Assembly: GCA_947495135.1 (NCBI GenBank)
Contig: CANLXN010000001.1
Location: 124,001 to 188,000 of the forward strand
Reading direction: 5' to 3'
DNA: 64,000 nt
Source of the DNA: an uncultured Flavobacteriaceae bacterium
Lineage (GTDB): Bacteria; Bacteroidota; Bacteroidia; Flavobacteriales; Flavobacteriaceae
Shown here: in pieces, positions 18,524 through 28,600 of the stretch
How the letters are laid out: each line of letters starts with the position of its first letter
How positions within the stretch are numbered: position 1 is the first letter of the stretch
Made by a program: the position numbers and the translations under genes
The notes under the pieces: generated by a model
Databases searched by the model: none
Told to the model about the DNA's origin: nothing
The model's input: the letters and a program-made list of their open reading frames with translations, nothing else

Positions 18524-19729
18524 ATGAGGTTGTTTTTTACATGCGTTACTTATGTGCTTTTGCTATTCGCTACCTCTGCGGCGACGGCTCAGATTGTAAC
18601 TTTCGCCGATTCTAATTTCAAGGATGCCCTTGTGGCGCATACCACTCCTGTAATCGATACCAATGGAGATGGCGAGATTCAGGTGACCGAGGCAGAGGCT
18701 ACCAATCAACTGCTCGTTTCAGGAAAGGGGTTAGCCGATTTGGGCGGAATTGAAGCTTTTACAAACATTGTGACCCTGGCATGCGCAGATAATTACATTA
18801 GCCAACTCGATTTGACCTCTAACACCAATTTGGTGGATGTAGACGCCAGAATTAATTTTCTTTCGGAAATCGATTTATCGGCCAATGAATTGTTAAACGA
18901 TTTGAAAGTCAATGATAATTTTTTAACCAACTTGGATTTGAGCCAGAATCCGAATTTGGAATTTCTTCGATGCAACAGCAATTTCCTCACCAGTCTGGAT
19001 CTTTCTCAAAACGAAGCACTCGTCATTGTTTCAGCTTCTTATAATGAAATAACAAACCTAAACTTAGGAAACAAACCCAATTTAAATCAGTTAACTCTTC
19101 GAAACAATTCTTTGGTTTCGATGGACCTGTCGCAGTGCCCTGTATTGGGAGCGCTCAGTATTCAGTTTAATGATTTAACCAGTTTAGATACCACTAATAA
19201 TCCATCGCTTCGTATTTTTCGATGTCATGGAAATGAGCTCAACAGTTTGGACTTATCTTCCAATGCTAATTTACAAGCGTTGTATTGCTATTTGAACCCC
19301 TTACAGGAGCTCAACCTGAGGAATGGAGCCAATGCTTCCTTTTTTGTAATGGAAGCAAACCTGAATCCAGATTTGAACTGTATTCAGGTAGATGATGCCT
19401 TGATGGCTAATAATGGAGAAGGAGTTTATGAAGATTGGTTGGTGGATGAAGGCGTTTTTTATGCTGAAGATTGTTCGCTTGGAATTGATGATTTGGATTT
19501 AGCTGAAATTTTATTGGCTCCAAATCCCGTGCGAGGAAATTTCAGAATTACTTCAGAAACACAATTAATCCGTTTGGAAATTCATTCTGCCTTGGGACAA
19601 CATTTACGAACGGTATCTACGGATAGTCGTGATGCGTCTGTGGACATTAGCAATCTAGCTAATGGTGTCTATTTTGTCTCCATCTTTACGGAAGAAGGAG
19701 AGAAGGTCTATCGCATTCTGAAACAATAA
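18524..19729 (+). CDS. Leucine-rich-repeat protein secreted by T9SS
   Basis: A 401-residue protein with a signal peptide (MRLFFTCVTYVLLLFATSAATAQ) and an EF-hand-like DTNGDGEIQVTE near residue 46. About nine leucine-rich repeats of ~21 residues follow (LDLSQNPNLEFLRCNSNFLTS type). The C-terminal ~75 residues are a type A T9SS sorting domain (LAPNPVRGNFRI ... LRTVS ... DISNLANGVYFVSIFTEEGEKVYRILKQ). It is thus exported across the outer membrane and held or released at the surface, probably for adhesion or protein binding. The LRR type with N/T-rich ascending loops is common in marine Bacteroidota. Confidence 0.85.
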   Translation: MRLFFTCVTYVLLLFATSAATAQIVTFADSNFKDALVAHTTPVIDTNGDGEIQVTEAEATNQLLVSGKGLADLGGIEAFTNIVTLACADNYISQLDLTSNTNLVDVDARINFLSEIDLSANELLNDLKVNDNFLTNLDLSQNPNLEFLRCNSNFLTSLDLSQNEALVIVSASYNEITNLNLGNKPNLNQLTLRNNSLVSMDLSQCPVLGALSIQFNDLTSLDTTNNPSLRIFRCHGNELNSLDLSSNANLQALYCYLNPLQELNLRNGANASFFVMEANLNPDLNCIQVDDALMANNGEGVYEDWLVDEGVFYAEDCSLGIDDLDLAEILLAPNPVRGNFRITSETQLIRLEIHSALGQHLRTVSTDSRDASVDISNLANGVYFVSIFTEEGEKVYRILKQ

Positions 19730-20063
19730 AAAATAGCCTGTACCACCTTTCGGTTTAAACTATAGTCTTTAGGATTACTCTTCTTATATCAAGCACGACC
19801 TACTTTGATTGACTAGCACTCTAATTACCCGTAAATTTCACTAACGAACATTTTTTTCGGGAAATTCTAAAAAGGAGTCTCGCGAAACTGGTCAATAGGG
19901 CGCTATAGACGTAGGTGTTTGTGGGGGAACAATTAGCCGTTTCATTTCAGTCGTCAGGTCTGATCATTAACCTTGCGAATTTTTAGTTAAATTTTTATGA
20001 GCGAATCTGTAGTGCCCGTCACAACCCTCTTTAAGTGGAGGGTTTTTTTGAGTTGTTTATTTC
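19730..20063. other. 334-bp intergenic region between converging genes
   Basis: No gene is seen. Apart from a terminator at 20023-20049, nothing else is recognisable in it. Confidence 0.5.
20023..20049 (+). terminator. Rho-independent terminator
   Basis: AACCCTC (20023-20029) pairs with GAGGGTT (20038-20044), followed by a run of T to 20049. It reads in the plus direction yet is about 300 bases after the LRR gene, so it may end a long 3' UTR or protect the converging operon. Confidence 0.6.
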
Positions 20064-20855
20064 TTAATAAATAGCGGAAGGCTCATTGAGCTCAACTATA
20101 TCAGTGATATTCATTTTCAATAAATACCAGTCATCCATTTTCTCAACAATCCCTTTAATTTTAGAAGGTTTTCCAATGTAGGGGAGTACGTCTTCATTAA
20201 TGGGTTTTCCTGCCAAATCTGTTAGAAGAAAATACTGAGCCATGTTATTTTCATCTGTGGATGCCAAAACAGGGGGAATACCTCCCGAAATACAACGCAC
20301 TGCACAACTTCGATGAATCTTTCCTTTTCCGGGTTTCATGACACCAAAATAGCACTTGGGATCAATTATTTCTCCTTCCAACGTCATTTTGCTAATATGC
20401 TCTTTAGTAGGAATGGCGCTATTTTTATTGTTTACCAAAGTCACCTTTTCGTTGCTGGTAATTTGAATAAGTGTTTTGCCGTTGTAATAAATTAGATTGC
20501 CTTCAATGCTGATAGTTTTTCCGTTGAGGTCTTTTACTTTGCCCTGAATTTCTTCTAAAAAAGGGTTGGCACTTGATTTTCCGAAGCCCAAGAGTAAAAC
20601 ATTTTTAAAGGTATTATCCGCAACTTCTACGCGGAGCATTGGGTAGGGCTTTTGATGAAAAACGCCCGTAATTTTCGTGTCACTTGTAAGTTCGAACGTA
20701 CTATTTTTAAAAGGCTTCTGGGAAAAGCTAAAGAGCACTGCTCCAGCCACAATTGCGACTATTGCAATTATGGAAAATCGTTTAATAGTAGTTCTGGTTT
20801 TAGTCCCTAAACTACCGTCTATGTAAGACACGAAAAACTCGTCATTTTTTTTCAT
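20064..20855 (-). CDS. Membrane-anchored cysteine-containing protein of the Rieske/ferric reductase operon
   Basis: A 263-residue protein with a soluble N-terminal 25 residues, one transmembrane helix (FSIIAIVAIVAGAVLFSF, ~28-45) and an extracytoplasmic region. The latter has an OB-like middle part (IEGNLIYYNGKTLIQI) and a conserved-looking patch DPKCYFGVMKPGKGKIHRSCAVRCISGGIPPV near 163-194, with three cysteines and a histidine that could bind metal or haem. It ends four bases before the start of the cluster's next gene, 20859, and is the last gene of that operon. I do not know the family; an electron-transfer accessory role is inferred from context. Confidence 0.65.
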   Translation of the reverse strand: MKKNDEFFVSYIDGSLGTKTRTTIKRFSIIAIVAIVAGAVLFSFSQKPFKNSTFELTSDTKITGVFHQKPYPMLRVEVADNTFKNVLLLGFGKSSANPFLEEIQGKVKDLNGKTISIEGNLIYYNGKTLIQITSNEKVTLVNNKNSAIPTKEHISKMTLEGEIIDPKCYFGVMKPGKGKIHRSCAVRCISGGIPPVLASTDENNMAQYFLLTDLAGKPINEDVLPYIGKPSKIKGIVEKMDDWYLLKMNITDIVELNEPSAIY

Positions 20856-20858
20856 TAC

Positions 20859-21887
20859 TTAAATTTTACAAGGATTAACTTCTGTTCCTTCTTCAAATGC
20901 CTTCGGATTAATGAACACCATTTCTCCATCTAGTTTTAATTCGTAGGTCGCTACTTTTTCTGTGAACGGCGGCGGAGATTGCCCGTTACTCGGTAAATAT
21001 TGATAACCGTGCCACGGACAGGTAATACAACCATCAATAATTTTTCCTTCTCCCAACGGTCCGCCTTGGTGTTTACAAACGTTGTGGATAGCAGATAGTT
21101 TTCCGTCGTATTTAAAAATGGCGACCCTCTCATTATCTACGGTAAATATTTTAGCTCTATCCTCTTCAATTTCTGAAATGTTACAAACTTCCAGCCATCC
21201 GTCTTTTTCAGAGACTTTCGTTCTATCGATTTTACGCTCCTTAAAAGCAGTTATTAAATGCAAACTCGTCACAATTATAAATCCGATTGCTAAAACACCT
21301 ATTGTAAAAAAGGATGTCTCCTGTTGGAAGGCGCCTAAGAACACATGGGCGATAATTAGGGCGTAGGCCACATAGACCATCATATGAAGACGTTTCCAAA
21401 CTTTGGCAGATAAATTTCCGAGGAAAAAGTCATGACTGGTTGAGGCCATCACAAATAAGATGAGTAAAGCTAAAAACCCCAATACTTGAAATGGAAAGTT
21501 AGTAAGCGATCCATAATCCATATTGGAGGTGAAAATCGAATAAATAGGATTTACATCACCCAACGCATGGAATTGAAACATTGAAAATCCGCCATGGATA
21601 AATGCCGCTATGAACATGCTTACGCCAAGGTGTCTTCGGTTATAGAGAATTGGTAGGAAGCGTCTATTGAGTCTTGATAGTGGTCCGATAATTAAAATAA
21701 GGTGCAGCATTATTATAGCTAAAGATCCGAAGGCTCTAATAACTAAGGTTTCAATACTGGTTTCAGAATTAAATGCAAATGTGACCCCAGCAAACACCAT
21801 CACGTAAAGTAGCATGCTGAGTGCGATAATCTTATCATATGTCTTCTTGTACTTATTCCAAAGTACTAGTTGATAGTCTAATCCCAT
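20859..21887 (-). CDS. Ferric reductase-like transmembrane protein fused to a Rieske [2Fe-2S] domain
   Basis: The 342-residue protein starts with about six transmembrane helices of the ferric-reductase/YedZ type with histidines suited to haem b (LIIGPLSRLNRR, HLGVSMFIAAFIHGG, HMMVYVAYALIIAHVFLGAF). After residue ~225 comes a complete Rieske domain with CKHQGGPLGEG and CPWHGYQY, i.e. C-x-H ... C-x2-H. It should move electrons across the inner membrane, with the Rieske centre on the cytoplasmic or periplasmic side according to topology I cannot settle. Its start overlaps the end of the upstream gene by ten bases. Confidence 0.85.
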   Translation of the reverse strand: MGLDYQLVLWNKYKKTYDKIIALSMLLYVMVFAGVTFAFNSETSIETLVIRAFGSLAIIMLHLILIIGPLSRLNRRFLPILYNRRHLGVSMFIAAFIHGGFSMFQFHALGDVNPIYSIFTSNMDYGSLTNFPFQVLGFLALLILFVMASTSHDFFLGNLSAKVWKRLHMMVYVAYALIIAHVFLGAFQQETSFFTIGVLAIGFIIVTSLHLITAFKERKIDRTKVSEKDGWLEVCNISEIEEDRAKIFTVDNERVAIFKYDGKLSAIHNVCKHQGGPLGEGKIIDGCITCPWHGYQYLPSNGQSPPPFTEKVATYELKLDGEMVFINPKAFEEGTEVNPCKI

Positions 21888-22288
21888 TTAAATGAAAATT
21901 TAGTGATGGTTATATTTTTTAAATCGTCAGAAATAATAATTCCTTTTGGTCTGTTGTTGATCTTGAAATTGTAGATCCCAGCCGTAGTTAATTGTCCAAT
22001 CACACTAGACTTATTGCCTTTTTTGTCCATTTCATAAATTACTGAAGACGAATTTTTCAGTGTCGACTTTAAAATGAGTTCTAAGCGGTTATCAAATACC
22101 GCTGTTTTCACTAGATCGTTCTCAAAAACGCTGAGTGGCTTTTCTTTGGAAATTATATGGTTAGGGCTGGCATTGCTTTTGGAAGATAAGAGGTCTAAAT
22201 CTTTGATAGCGAAAACCATCAGCACAGGAACAACTAGCGCTATCAATAACCAAATATATTTATGTGCTTTTCTTTGTTTGGAGTTCAT
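21878..22288 (-). CDS. Single-pass membrane protein of the Rieske operon
   Basis: About 136 residues from Met 22288 (MNSKQRKAHKYIWLLIALVVPVLMVFAI), which follows the upstream stop by one base; an in-frame start at 22321 would run back into that gene. One N-terminal transmembrane helix precedes an extracytoplasmic domain of ~100 residues rich in beta-strand (LVKTAVFDNRLELILKSTLKNSSSVIYEMD). No cofactor motif. Overlap with the ferric reductase gene shows it belongs to the operon. Family not recognised. Confidence 0.65.
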   Translation of the reverse strand: MNSKQRKAHKYIWLLIALVVPVLMVFAIKDLDLLSSKSNASPNHIISKEKPLSVFENDLVKTAVFDNRLELILKSTLKNSSSVIYEMDKKGNKSSVIGQLTTAGIYNFKINNRPKGIIISDDLKNITITKFSFKWD

Positions 22289-22289
22289 G

Positions 22290-22499
22290 TTACACAGTTT
22301 TGGATTTAAATAATTTGCCAATTAGAAATGGCCAGGTCGCTATAACTCCCGGAAAAAGTAAGAACCGCACTTTCTTTTTTGTGTCTGCCATCAAGGGGTC
22401 AAATTTTTTAGCCTTCAACAGAAAAATAATTCCTACTAGTAAGCCTACTAAAAAATACACTCCTAAAATTCCTAAAAACACATTAATTGCAATTTCCAT
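22290..22499 (-). CDS. Small two-helix membrane protein, first gene of the Rieske operon
   Basis: A 69-residue protein with two hydrophobic segments (VFLGILGVYFLVGLLVGIIFLL and FLLFPGVIATWPFLIGKLF) separated by a charged loop. The gene ends one base before the next start. Probably a subunit or assembly helper of the redox complex; this is inferred from position only. Confidence 0.6.
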   Translation of the reverse strand: MEIAINVFLGILGVYFLVGLLVGIIFLLKAKKFDPLMADTKKKVRFLLFPGVIATWPFLIGKLFKSKTV

Positions 22500-22500
22500 A

Positions 22501-22596
22501 TTAAATACGATTTACATCGGTTATTATTTTTAAAACTCTTGTTTTTGGTTGCGCAAATAATTCTGCCATTACCACTTCTAGATCTTTTTCTCGTTT
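22501..22596 (-). pseudogene. Short coding remnant ahead of the Rieske operon
   Basis: On the minus strand an open stretch reads REKDLEVVMAELFAQPKTR..VLKIITDVNRI and stops one base before the start of the 69-residue gene. It looks like the C-terminus of an enzyme rather than random sequence. It has no plausible full-length start, so I read it as a decayed tail, possibly of the same gene as the Rieske remnant at 22630-22896. Low certainty. Confidence 0.3.
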
Positions 22597-22629
22597 TCAC
22601 TAGTGCCGCAGATTTCCGCGACCTTAGAT

Positions 22630-22896
22630 TGGTTTTGATTATACAAGTAGCTTTTCCTGAAGGGAGGATGAAATCCCAATGGTATGAAGCAGATCGTAGA
22701 AATTATTTTTGATAGCGCCTTCACCTAACCAACCTCCTTGGTTTGGATATTTCTTATCTAAGGCAGAGAATTTTCCTTTGAAATGTGTCAAACAAATTCC
22801 TTTATGATTTACAGTAACAGTTTTTACGCGTCCTTGGGGGAGTTCGTTTATATCCATTAGATTGTTTTTAGTTAGGCATTGATCCATATAACTCAT
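22630..22896 (-). pseudogene. Degenerate Rieske-domain gene fragment (frameshifted)
   Basis: The 85-codon frame DINELPQGRVKTVTVNHKG..ICLTHFKGKFSALDKKYPNQGGWLGEG is clearly a Rieske domain, but the first cluster motif CPHQGG has become YPNQGG. A frameshift near 22690 then changes the second motif: the other frame reads RSASYHWDFILPSGKA where RCPWHGWDF..P.TGKA is expected. All four cluster ligands but one His are lost, so no [2Fe-2S] centre can form. In Bacteroidota such N-terminal domains precede a thiamine-diphosphate enzyme, which is absent here. Confidence 0.7.
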
Positions 22897-22906
22897 ACCT
22901 GCAATA

Positions 22907-23653
22907 CTAGTTTACACTTTTTATGTATGTCTCCATAGCATCTTGGCAAAATTTAATTGCAGATTGTTTATTCAATTTACTTACCGCCATAGCAAAACCT
23001 TGCCAATCGTTATTGTAATAAGCCTCGCTATTTACGTCGCTTGACGTTTCAATTTCAATAGGGTCATGTCCCTTGTAACCGCTTACGTAAAAATAAAAGT
23101 CATCTATGATTGAGTCTGGAATCGTCATACCTATGCCAATGGAGAGCTCCTCATTTACATTAATAAGGGCGCCAGTATCAAAATGGTGTGGCCAAATTCT
23201 AATAGGCGACTCGTAGTTATTAGACTTTAGGATATTCGAAATAACATGCTCGGCCAAATCTCTGTTCTCAATTAACTTATTAAGATCATTCCTACTTGTT
23301 AATTGGATACGAGAGTAATTCGATAATTGTTTATACGGGAGCTCATAATGCAAATTGAAAGCGTATTGCTTTTCGATTTTGTTTTTCGTGCTTATCATCG
23401 ATATCCAATCTGTGATCTCTTTGTGGGTGAGATTATCTAAAAGCAAACGTTCTTTTGGATCTTCACTACTCATCCACTCTAAGGAGAAGTCTTCATAGTT
23501 TAAGCCTAATTTATCACCGTTAGGAAAAGGATGGGTTTCCAGTGTATGATTTTTCCAGCCCAAGTTAGTATGGCTATCATCGTCCTCTTTCTTAATAAAA
23601 CTTATGGCAGAAGTGGCTAAATATTGAGCAGCAATGTGCATTGTTTGTTCCAT
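22907..23653 (-). CDS. Hypothetical protein coupled to glutamate synthase-like gene
   Basis: A 248-residue soluble protein starting three bases after the stop of the Rieske-glutamate synthase gene, so almost certainly cotranslated. Its centre has RIWPHHFDTGALINVNEELSIGIGMTIPDSIIDDFYFYVSGY. The WPHHFD motif recalls DUF5996-type proteins, though I cannot confirm membership. No membrane segment or classic catalytic motif. It may be a partner of the flavoenzyme. Confidence 0.6.
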   Translation of the reverse strand: MEQTMHIAAQYLATSAISFIKKEDDDSHTNLGWKNHTLETHPFPNGDKLGLNYEDFSLEWMSSEDPKERLLLDNLTHKEITDWISMISTKNKIEKQYAFNLHYELPYKQLSNYSRIQLTSRNDLNKLIENRDLAEHVISNILKSNNYESPIRIWPHHFDTGALINVNEELSIGIGMTIPDSIIDDFYFYVSGYKGHDPIEIETSSDVNSEAYYNNDWQGFAMAVSKLNKQSAIKFCQDAMETYIKSVN

Positions 23654-23656
23654 AGT

Positions 23657-25273
23657 CTAAAGTGTTATTCCTGCATAATTAATCCCCGTTAGCTTATGCA
23701 TATCTCTATCAAAAGTTGATAAATCGTTTTTATTGAATTTTGAAATATCATCATAACCACAAGAGCGCGCCACCACTTTAATAAGGTCATTTGTTGCGTC
23801 GAAAAAGTTATGTAATTGCTTGGCAGACGAATCGATTATTAATCTACTGCGTAGTGATTCTTTCTGAGTGGCAATTCCAACAGGACAGTTGTTGGATCCA
23901 CAAGCTCGCATTCCTAGGCATCCTATTGCTTGCAAGGCTGAATTTGAAACAGCGATAGCATCTGCTCCCAGCATCATTGCTTTGGCAAAATCTTCAGCAA
24001 CTCGCAGACCGCCTGTAATAACTAAACTAACATTGGTTGCTCCAACGCTATCCATATATTTTCTAGCCCTTGCCAATGCGGGAATTGTTGGAACGTTGAT
24101 ATGATCTCTTAAAATAGTAGGAGCAGAACCCGTACCACCACCACGACCGTCCAGAATGATGTAGTCTACACCACAATCTAGCGCAAATTGAATGTCCTTT
24201 TCGATATGGCTGGCTGCAATTTTGAAACCGATTGGAATTCCACCAGTATGATTTCGTACTTTTTCTGAAAAATCTCTAAAATCCTGAACTGAATGAAAAT
24301 TTGGATTCGCTGCCGGCGAAATAGCGGTTTCACCTTCATTTAATCCTCTTACTTCTGCTATTTCTTTGCTTACTTTATTTCCGGGTAAATGCCCTCCTGT
24401 TCCTGTTTTTGCTCCCTGACCTCCTTTAAAATGAAAGGCTTGGACATGGTCTAATTTGTCCCAAGAAAATCCAAATTGAGCGGAGGCTAATTCATAAAAA
24501 TACTTGGAATTATTTTGTTGCTCCTCTGGAAGCATTCCACCTTCACCAGAACAGATACCTGTTCCCGCCATTTCAGCTCCTTTGCTCAAAGCTATTTTTG
24601 CTTCACGGGATAGCGCCCCAAAGCTCATATCACTTACAAAAAGCGGAATATCTAATTCTAATGGTTTTTTAGCGTAAGGACCAATTACTACTTTGGTTAC
24701 TACGTTTTCGTGATCTAAAAGCGGTCTTGTGGCTAATTGGGCTGGCAAAAATTGAATGTCATTCCATTTTGGCAAGGTATTTCTATCTACTCCCATGGAA
24801 GCAGAAAAACCGTGATGACCTATATTCTTAAGTCCGTTTTGAGCCAGCTCTTTAATGTAGCCTGTATATGGTTCGGTTTCTTCCGGATGTGTGTCTGCGT
24901 ACGCTCCTAAATACTCATTGCGATTAAATGGCTGGGGATGATCCACCTCAAATTTTACAATCTCATCTTCATCTACCAAAAGGGAATCACCTTCAATGTA
25001 CTCTTGAAATTTATGAAGTACCTCTTTGTTATTGTATTCTGAAACTCCTGTATCTACGCGATAATCCCAACCATGAACTCCACAAATGAGATTGTGACCA
25101 TCGACATAACCATCAGACATCAATGCACCACGATGCAGACACCTGCCATAGAGGACGGAAATTCCTGTTGGATGTTTTGTGATTACTAAGTCTGTGTTTT
25201 TAACTAACGCATGGACTGGTTGGTTTTCTATTAATTCGGAAATCTTTGCAATTTCAATTTTGTGGCCGTTCAT
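23657..25273 (-). CDS. Rieske-fused FMN-binding glutamate synthase family protein
   Basis: The 538-residue protein has an N-terminal Rieske-like domain with CLHRG (C45, H47) and CGVHGWDY (C64, H67), a complete ligand set. A glutamate synthase-type FMN barrel covers ~140-510 (GQGAKTGTGGHLPGNKVS, PIGFKIAASHIEKDIQFALDCGVDYIILDGRGGGTGSAP). The segment CGSNNCPVGIATQ near 455-470 corresponds to the iron-sulfur cysteine loop of GltB. There is no glutaminase domain, so it is an archaeal-type or glutamate-synthase-like oxidoreductase; the physiological substrate is uncertain. Confidence 0.85.
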   Translation of the reverse strand: MNGHKIEIAKISELIENQPVHALVKNTDLVITKHPTGISVLYGRCLHRGALMSDGYVDGHNLICGVHGWDYRVDTGVSEYNNKEVLHKFQEYIEGDSLLVDEDEIVKFEVDHPQPFNRNEYLGAYADTHPEETEPYTGYIKELAQNGLKNIGHHGFSASMGVDRNTLPKWNDIQFLPAQLATRPLLDHENVVTKVVIGPYAKKPLELDIPLFVSDMSFGALSREAKIALSKGAEMAGTGICSGEGGMLPEEQQNNSKYFYELASAQFGFSWDKLDHVQAFHFKGGQGAKTGTGGHLPGNKVSKEIAEVRGLNEGETAISPAANPNFHSVQDFRDFSEKVRNHTGGIPIGFKIAASHIEKDIQFALDCGVDYIILDGRGGGTGSAPTILRDHINVPTIPALARARKYMDSVGATNVSLVITGGLRVAEDFAKAMMLGADAIAVSNSALQAIGCLGMRACGSNNCPVGIATQKESLRSRLIIDSSAKQLHNFFDATNDLIKVVARSCGYDDISKFNKNDLSTFDRDMHKLTGINYAGITL

Positions 25274-25611
25274 TTAATTCACTTTTAGATGTTCCAAGTT
25301 ACCATTTTCGATATAAAAAATGAAGTCAGATAATAACTACAGCAATACTGGGCTGTAATAGACAATGTTTCTAATAAGGAGGTTAAGCTTTTGGTTATAT
25401 GTCGGGGTATCCTGAAAATTGGGAAATTTTAAATGCTGTTTTTGAGTAAATCTGAAATATTCATATAAAAATCCCTTCTTAGGTGATGCTTATTTGTTCT
25501 TTGAGAAATGCCTATTTACGGTCCGAATCCTTATTAAATAATTAATATGGGGCTGTATTGTTTTCAGTTTTAGCGATTATGATTAAATTTGATTAACCTA
25601 AATTATTGATT
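25274..25611. other. 338-bp divergent intergenic region
   Basis: Lies between the glutamate synthase operon (leftward) and the beta-helix gene (rightward), so it must hold two promoters. It is AT-rich with no obvious repeat; TAACTTG on the minus strand near 25297-25303 is a near match to a -7 element. Nothing firm is visible. Confidence 0.35.
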
Positions 25612-28600
25612 TTGAAAAAAAACCTACTTACCCTACTCATGGCATTGCTCTGCGCAAGCCACACTTTTGCAACAGATATTTATGTTGATCTTAACGCTAC
25701 TCCTGGCGGTGATGGAACCTCTTGGTCTTCCGCATTTCAAGATCTACAAAGTGCAGTGAACGCGTCTGGGATGAACGATTTCATCCTTATCGCCGAAGGC
25801 ATTTATCGACCAGAAGCGGAAATAGAAATTGGCCACGCTTTAAGCCTTAAAGGTGGGTATCCAACGGGTGGAGGTGCTCAAGATATTTCTGTATATACTA
25901 CTCAGATTCAGGCCGATTTTGATCCGAACGACTTATTGTTAAACATTTTTGATATCTCTTCAGACGCTTCTGTATTCATGGAGGGGATCCGATTTTTTAA
26001 TACGATTAGAGTTATGGAAACACGCTCAGATCTGGTATTAAACGAAATAGGCTTTGAAGGAGGAACAGGTAGGTCGATCCGTTTTAACGCTCCCGTAGCG
26101 ATGTGCGTGATCACAAATAGCTTGTTTTCTGATAACGAAGATGCGTTGATATCGGAATCGAGTGTGAATGGCCCTGAAACACTTATCATAACAAACACAG
26201 TTTTTGAAAATGGTTCTGGGAGAATTCTTCTCTTTGGAGATGATCAATTAGACCTGAGATTGACCAACTGCATATTGAGAAATTACAATACTGCCGACCA
26301 AACTTTGCTGCAAATTTCAACGGCAAATGTAACTATGGACAACTTCCTCGTGGAAAATAACCAAGTAGGAACAGGTAGAATTATGTTACACAGTGACGGT
26401 AACTTACATATTAAAGATTCTAGCTTTATTAATAATACAGGGGACGGTACTTTATGCGTTCAAAGTTTCGACGGTGTAGTTCTTATTGAGAATAGTGATT
26501 TCAGTAATAATACAGCTATAGGATCTGCATTTCCTAAACCCGTATTTAATATTAATGATAGTGAATTGACAGCAATTAATTGTAGTTTCAATAATAATTA
26601 TGCCGAAGGATCTCAGCCCGATGCGGTCGCAGCAATTCGCTCAGATGACTTGAATGCTATGATGACCTTCGAAGGCTGCGAATTTAAAAATAACCAGGCG
26701 GTTGGAAGCATTGCTTATATAGTGGATGTATCCTATGGAGCTTCACTTGTGGTAAATAACTGTTTGTTCGATGGAAATATCGGTGATACGAATAATGCTA
26801 TAAATATGTTTTCGAACATCGGAGCTGTACTTACCAATAACACTTTTAAAAACCACAATACAGATGACTTTCTAATAGATTGGTCTAATAACATTCTAGG
26901 AGATATACAGCTGGAAAACAATCTTTTCATGAATAATGATTTTACAGAAATCGACATCGATAGAGCGGCCAATGGGATTTTTGCGAATAACGTCTTTAAA
27001 GGAGCAGCAGAACTCAGAATAGATAGAGTGACGAACGCAACCTTTACAAAAGATATATTCACAGGAAACACTGGAGGAGAAGTGTTTATAGTATTGGATG
27101 AATCTGAGGCGATACTGGATAATGTGGTAATGATTTCAGCAAAACCGAGTGGAACTCACAAAGTGATTGAATCGAGAATTGATGCTAGTGCGCAAATTTT
27201 AAATAGCTCTTTTAGTGCAGCTAGTTTTAACGATACGCATGTGTTTATTGACTTTAATGAAGGTCTACCATCTAGCATCCAAAACTCTATAGTTTGGTCG
27301 GGAAGTAGTTTGACGCAAGAAGCAATAGATGCTTCAACTAATGTGACAGTTGACTATTCGCTTTTAAAGGGGCTCAATCCTTCTGGGACAGGAAATCTTA
27401 ATGGCACGCAAGCTTCGAATGCTCCTGTATTTGCTGGCCCCTCTGTTTTCGATATTAGAGAGTTAGACTGTTCTCCTACGGTAAATAGTGGTTCTAATGC
27501 TCAAAGCACGCAGAGTACCGATCAAAGTGGTAATCCCAGAGTTTTTGAAACTACTGTAGACATGGGAGGTTACGAATTGCAGATACCAGAAAATTCGACG
27601 TGTACAGCTCCTGTTTTGCCTTCGTGCGTCTCGATTATTGAACCAATAAATGGGGATGTAGAAGTAGATACCTTGACTTCGATTAGTTGGGAAAATTCTA
27701 CAAATGCGATTGGTTACTTAGTTTCCATTGGCACAACAAGCGGTGGAGTAGAAATTGTTAATAATGATGATGTTGGCAGTATGACCACTTACAACCCAAC
27801 AATTGACCTACCAGATGGAGCAACTATTTATGTTACTATCACTCCTTATAATGCCGTTGGAAGTGCTGCAAATTGTGCGGAAGCCAGTTTTACAACTAGA
27901 AATGCGTTTAATGTAGTTGCCATGTGTAAAAATTATGTCGCAGAGCTCGATGCAACGGGGAACGTAATTGTAGAAGCGAGTGATGTAGACAATGGTTCTT
28001 TTGATCCAGACGGAGCGGTTACATTGGCCATTGATAACAGTGAATTTGATTGCTCAAATATTGGTTTTAATCTAGTGACATTAACTGTGACCGACAGCGA
28101 TAATAACGAAACTACATGTCAGGCTACTGTGCAAGTAGTAGACTCCACTTCTCCTGCCATTACATGTCCTTCATCGCCTATTCTGGTGGGTGGGGTCAGC
28201 GAATTTGTCCTTCCAGATTATGTGGTATTAGGAGAGGTGTCTGTTAACGATAATTGTTCAGGAGTTACTTATATCCAGACCCCAGAAGAAGGAACTTTGA
28301 TTGGAGAAGGAGATACAATAGTAACCATTGCTGCGACGGATACTTCGGGTAATGAAATTACTTGTGAATTTACAGTGAATGTTGATCCTAATTTAGGAAT
28401 GGAAAACTTAGAAAATCTAAGTTCACTAACGGTTTATCCAAATCCTGCGAATCAATTCATTTCAATAGCAAACCCAAATCATTTAGATGTTTCAAAAGCA
28501 AGCCTTTTTGATATAACGGGAAGACTCGTGCAGGTTGCATACTTCTCCCAAAATGCCGACCATACAAGTATTAATTTGGATGAACAGGCAAGTGGTTCTT

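Noticed and set aside
20023-20049. Terminator of the operon at 20064-22499
   Set aside because: The T-run is on the plus strand; on the minus strand there is no U-run after the stem, so it is not assigned to that operon.
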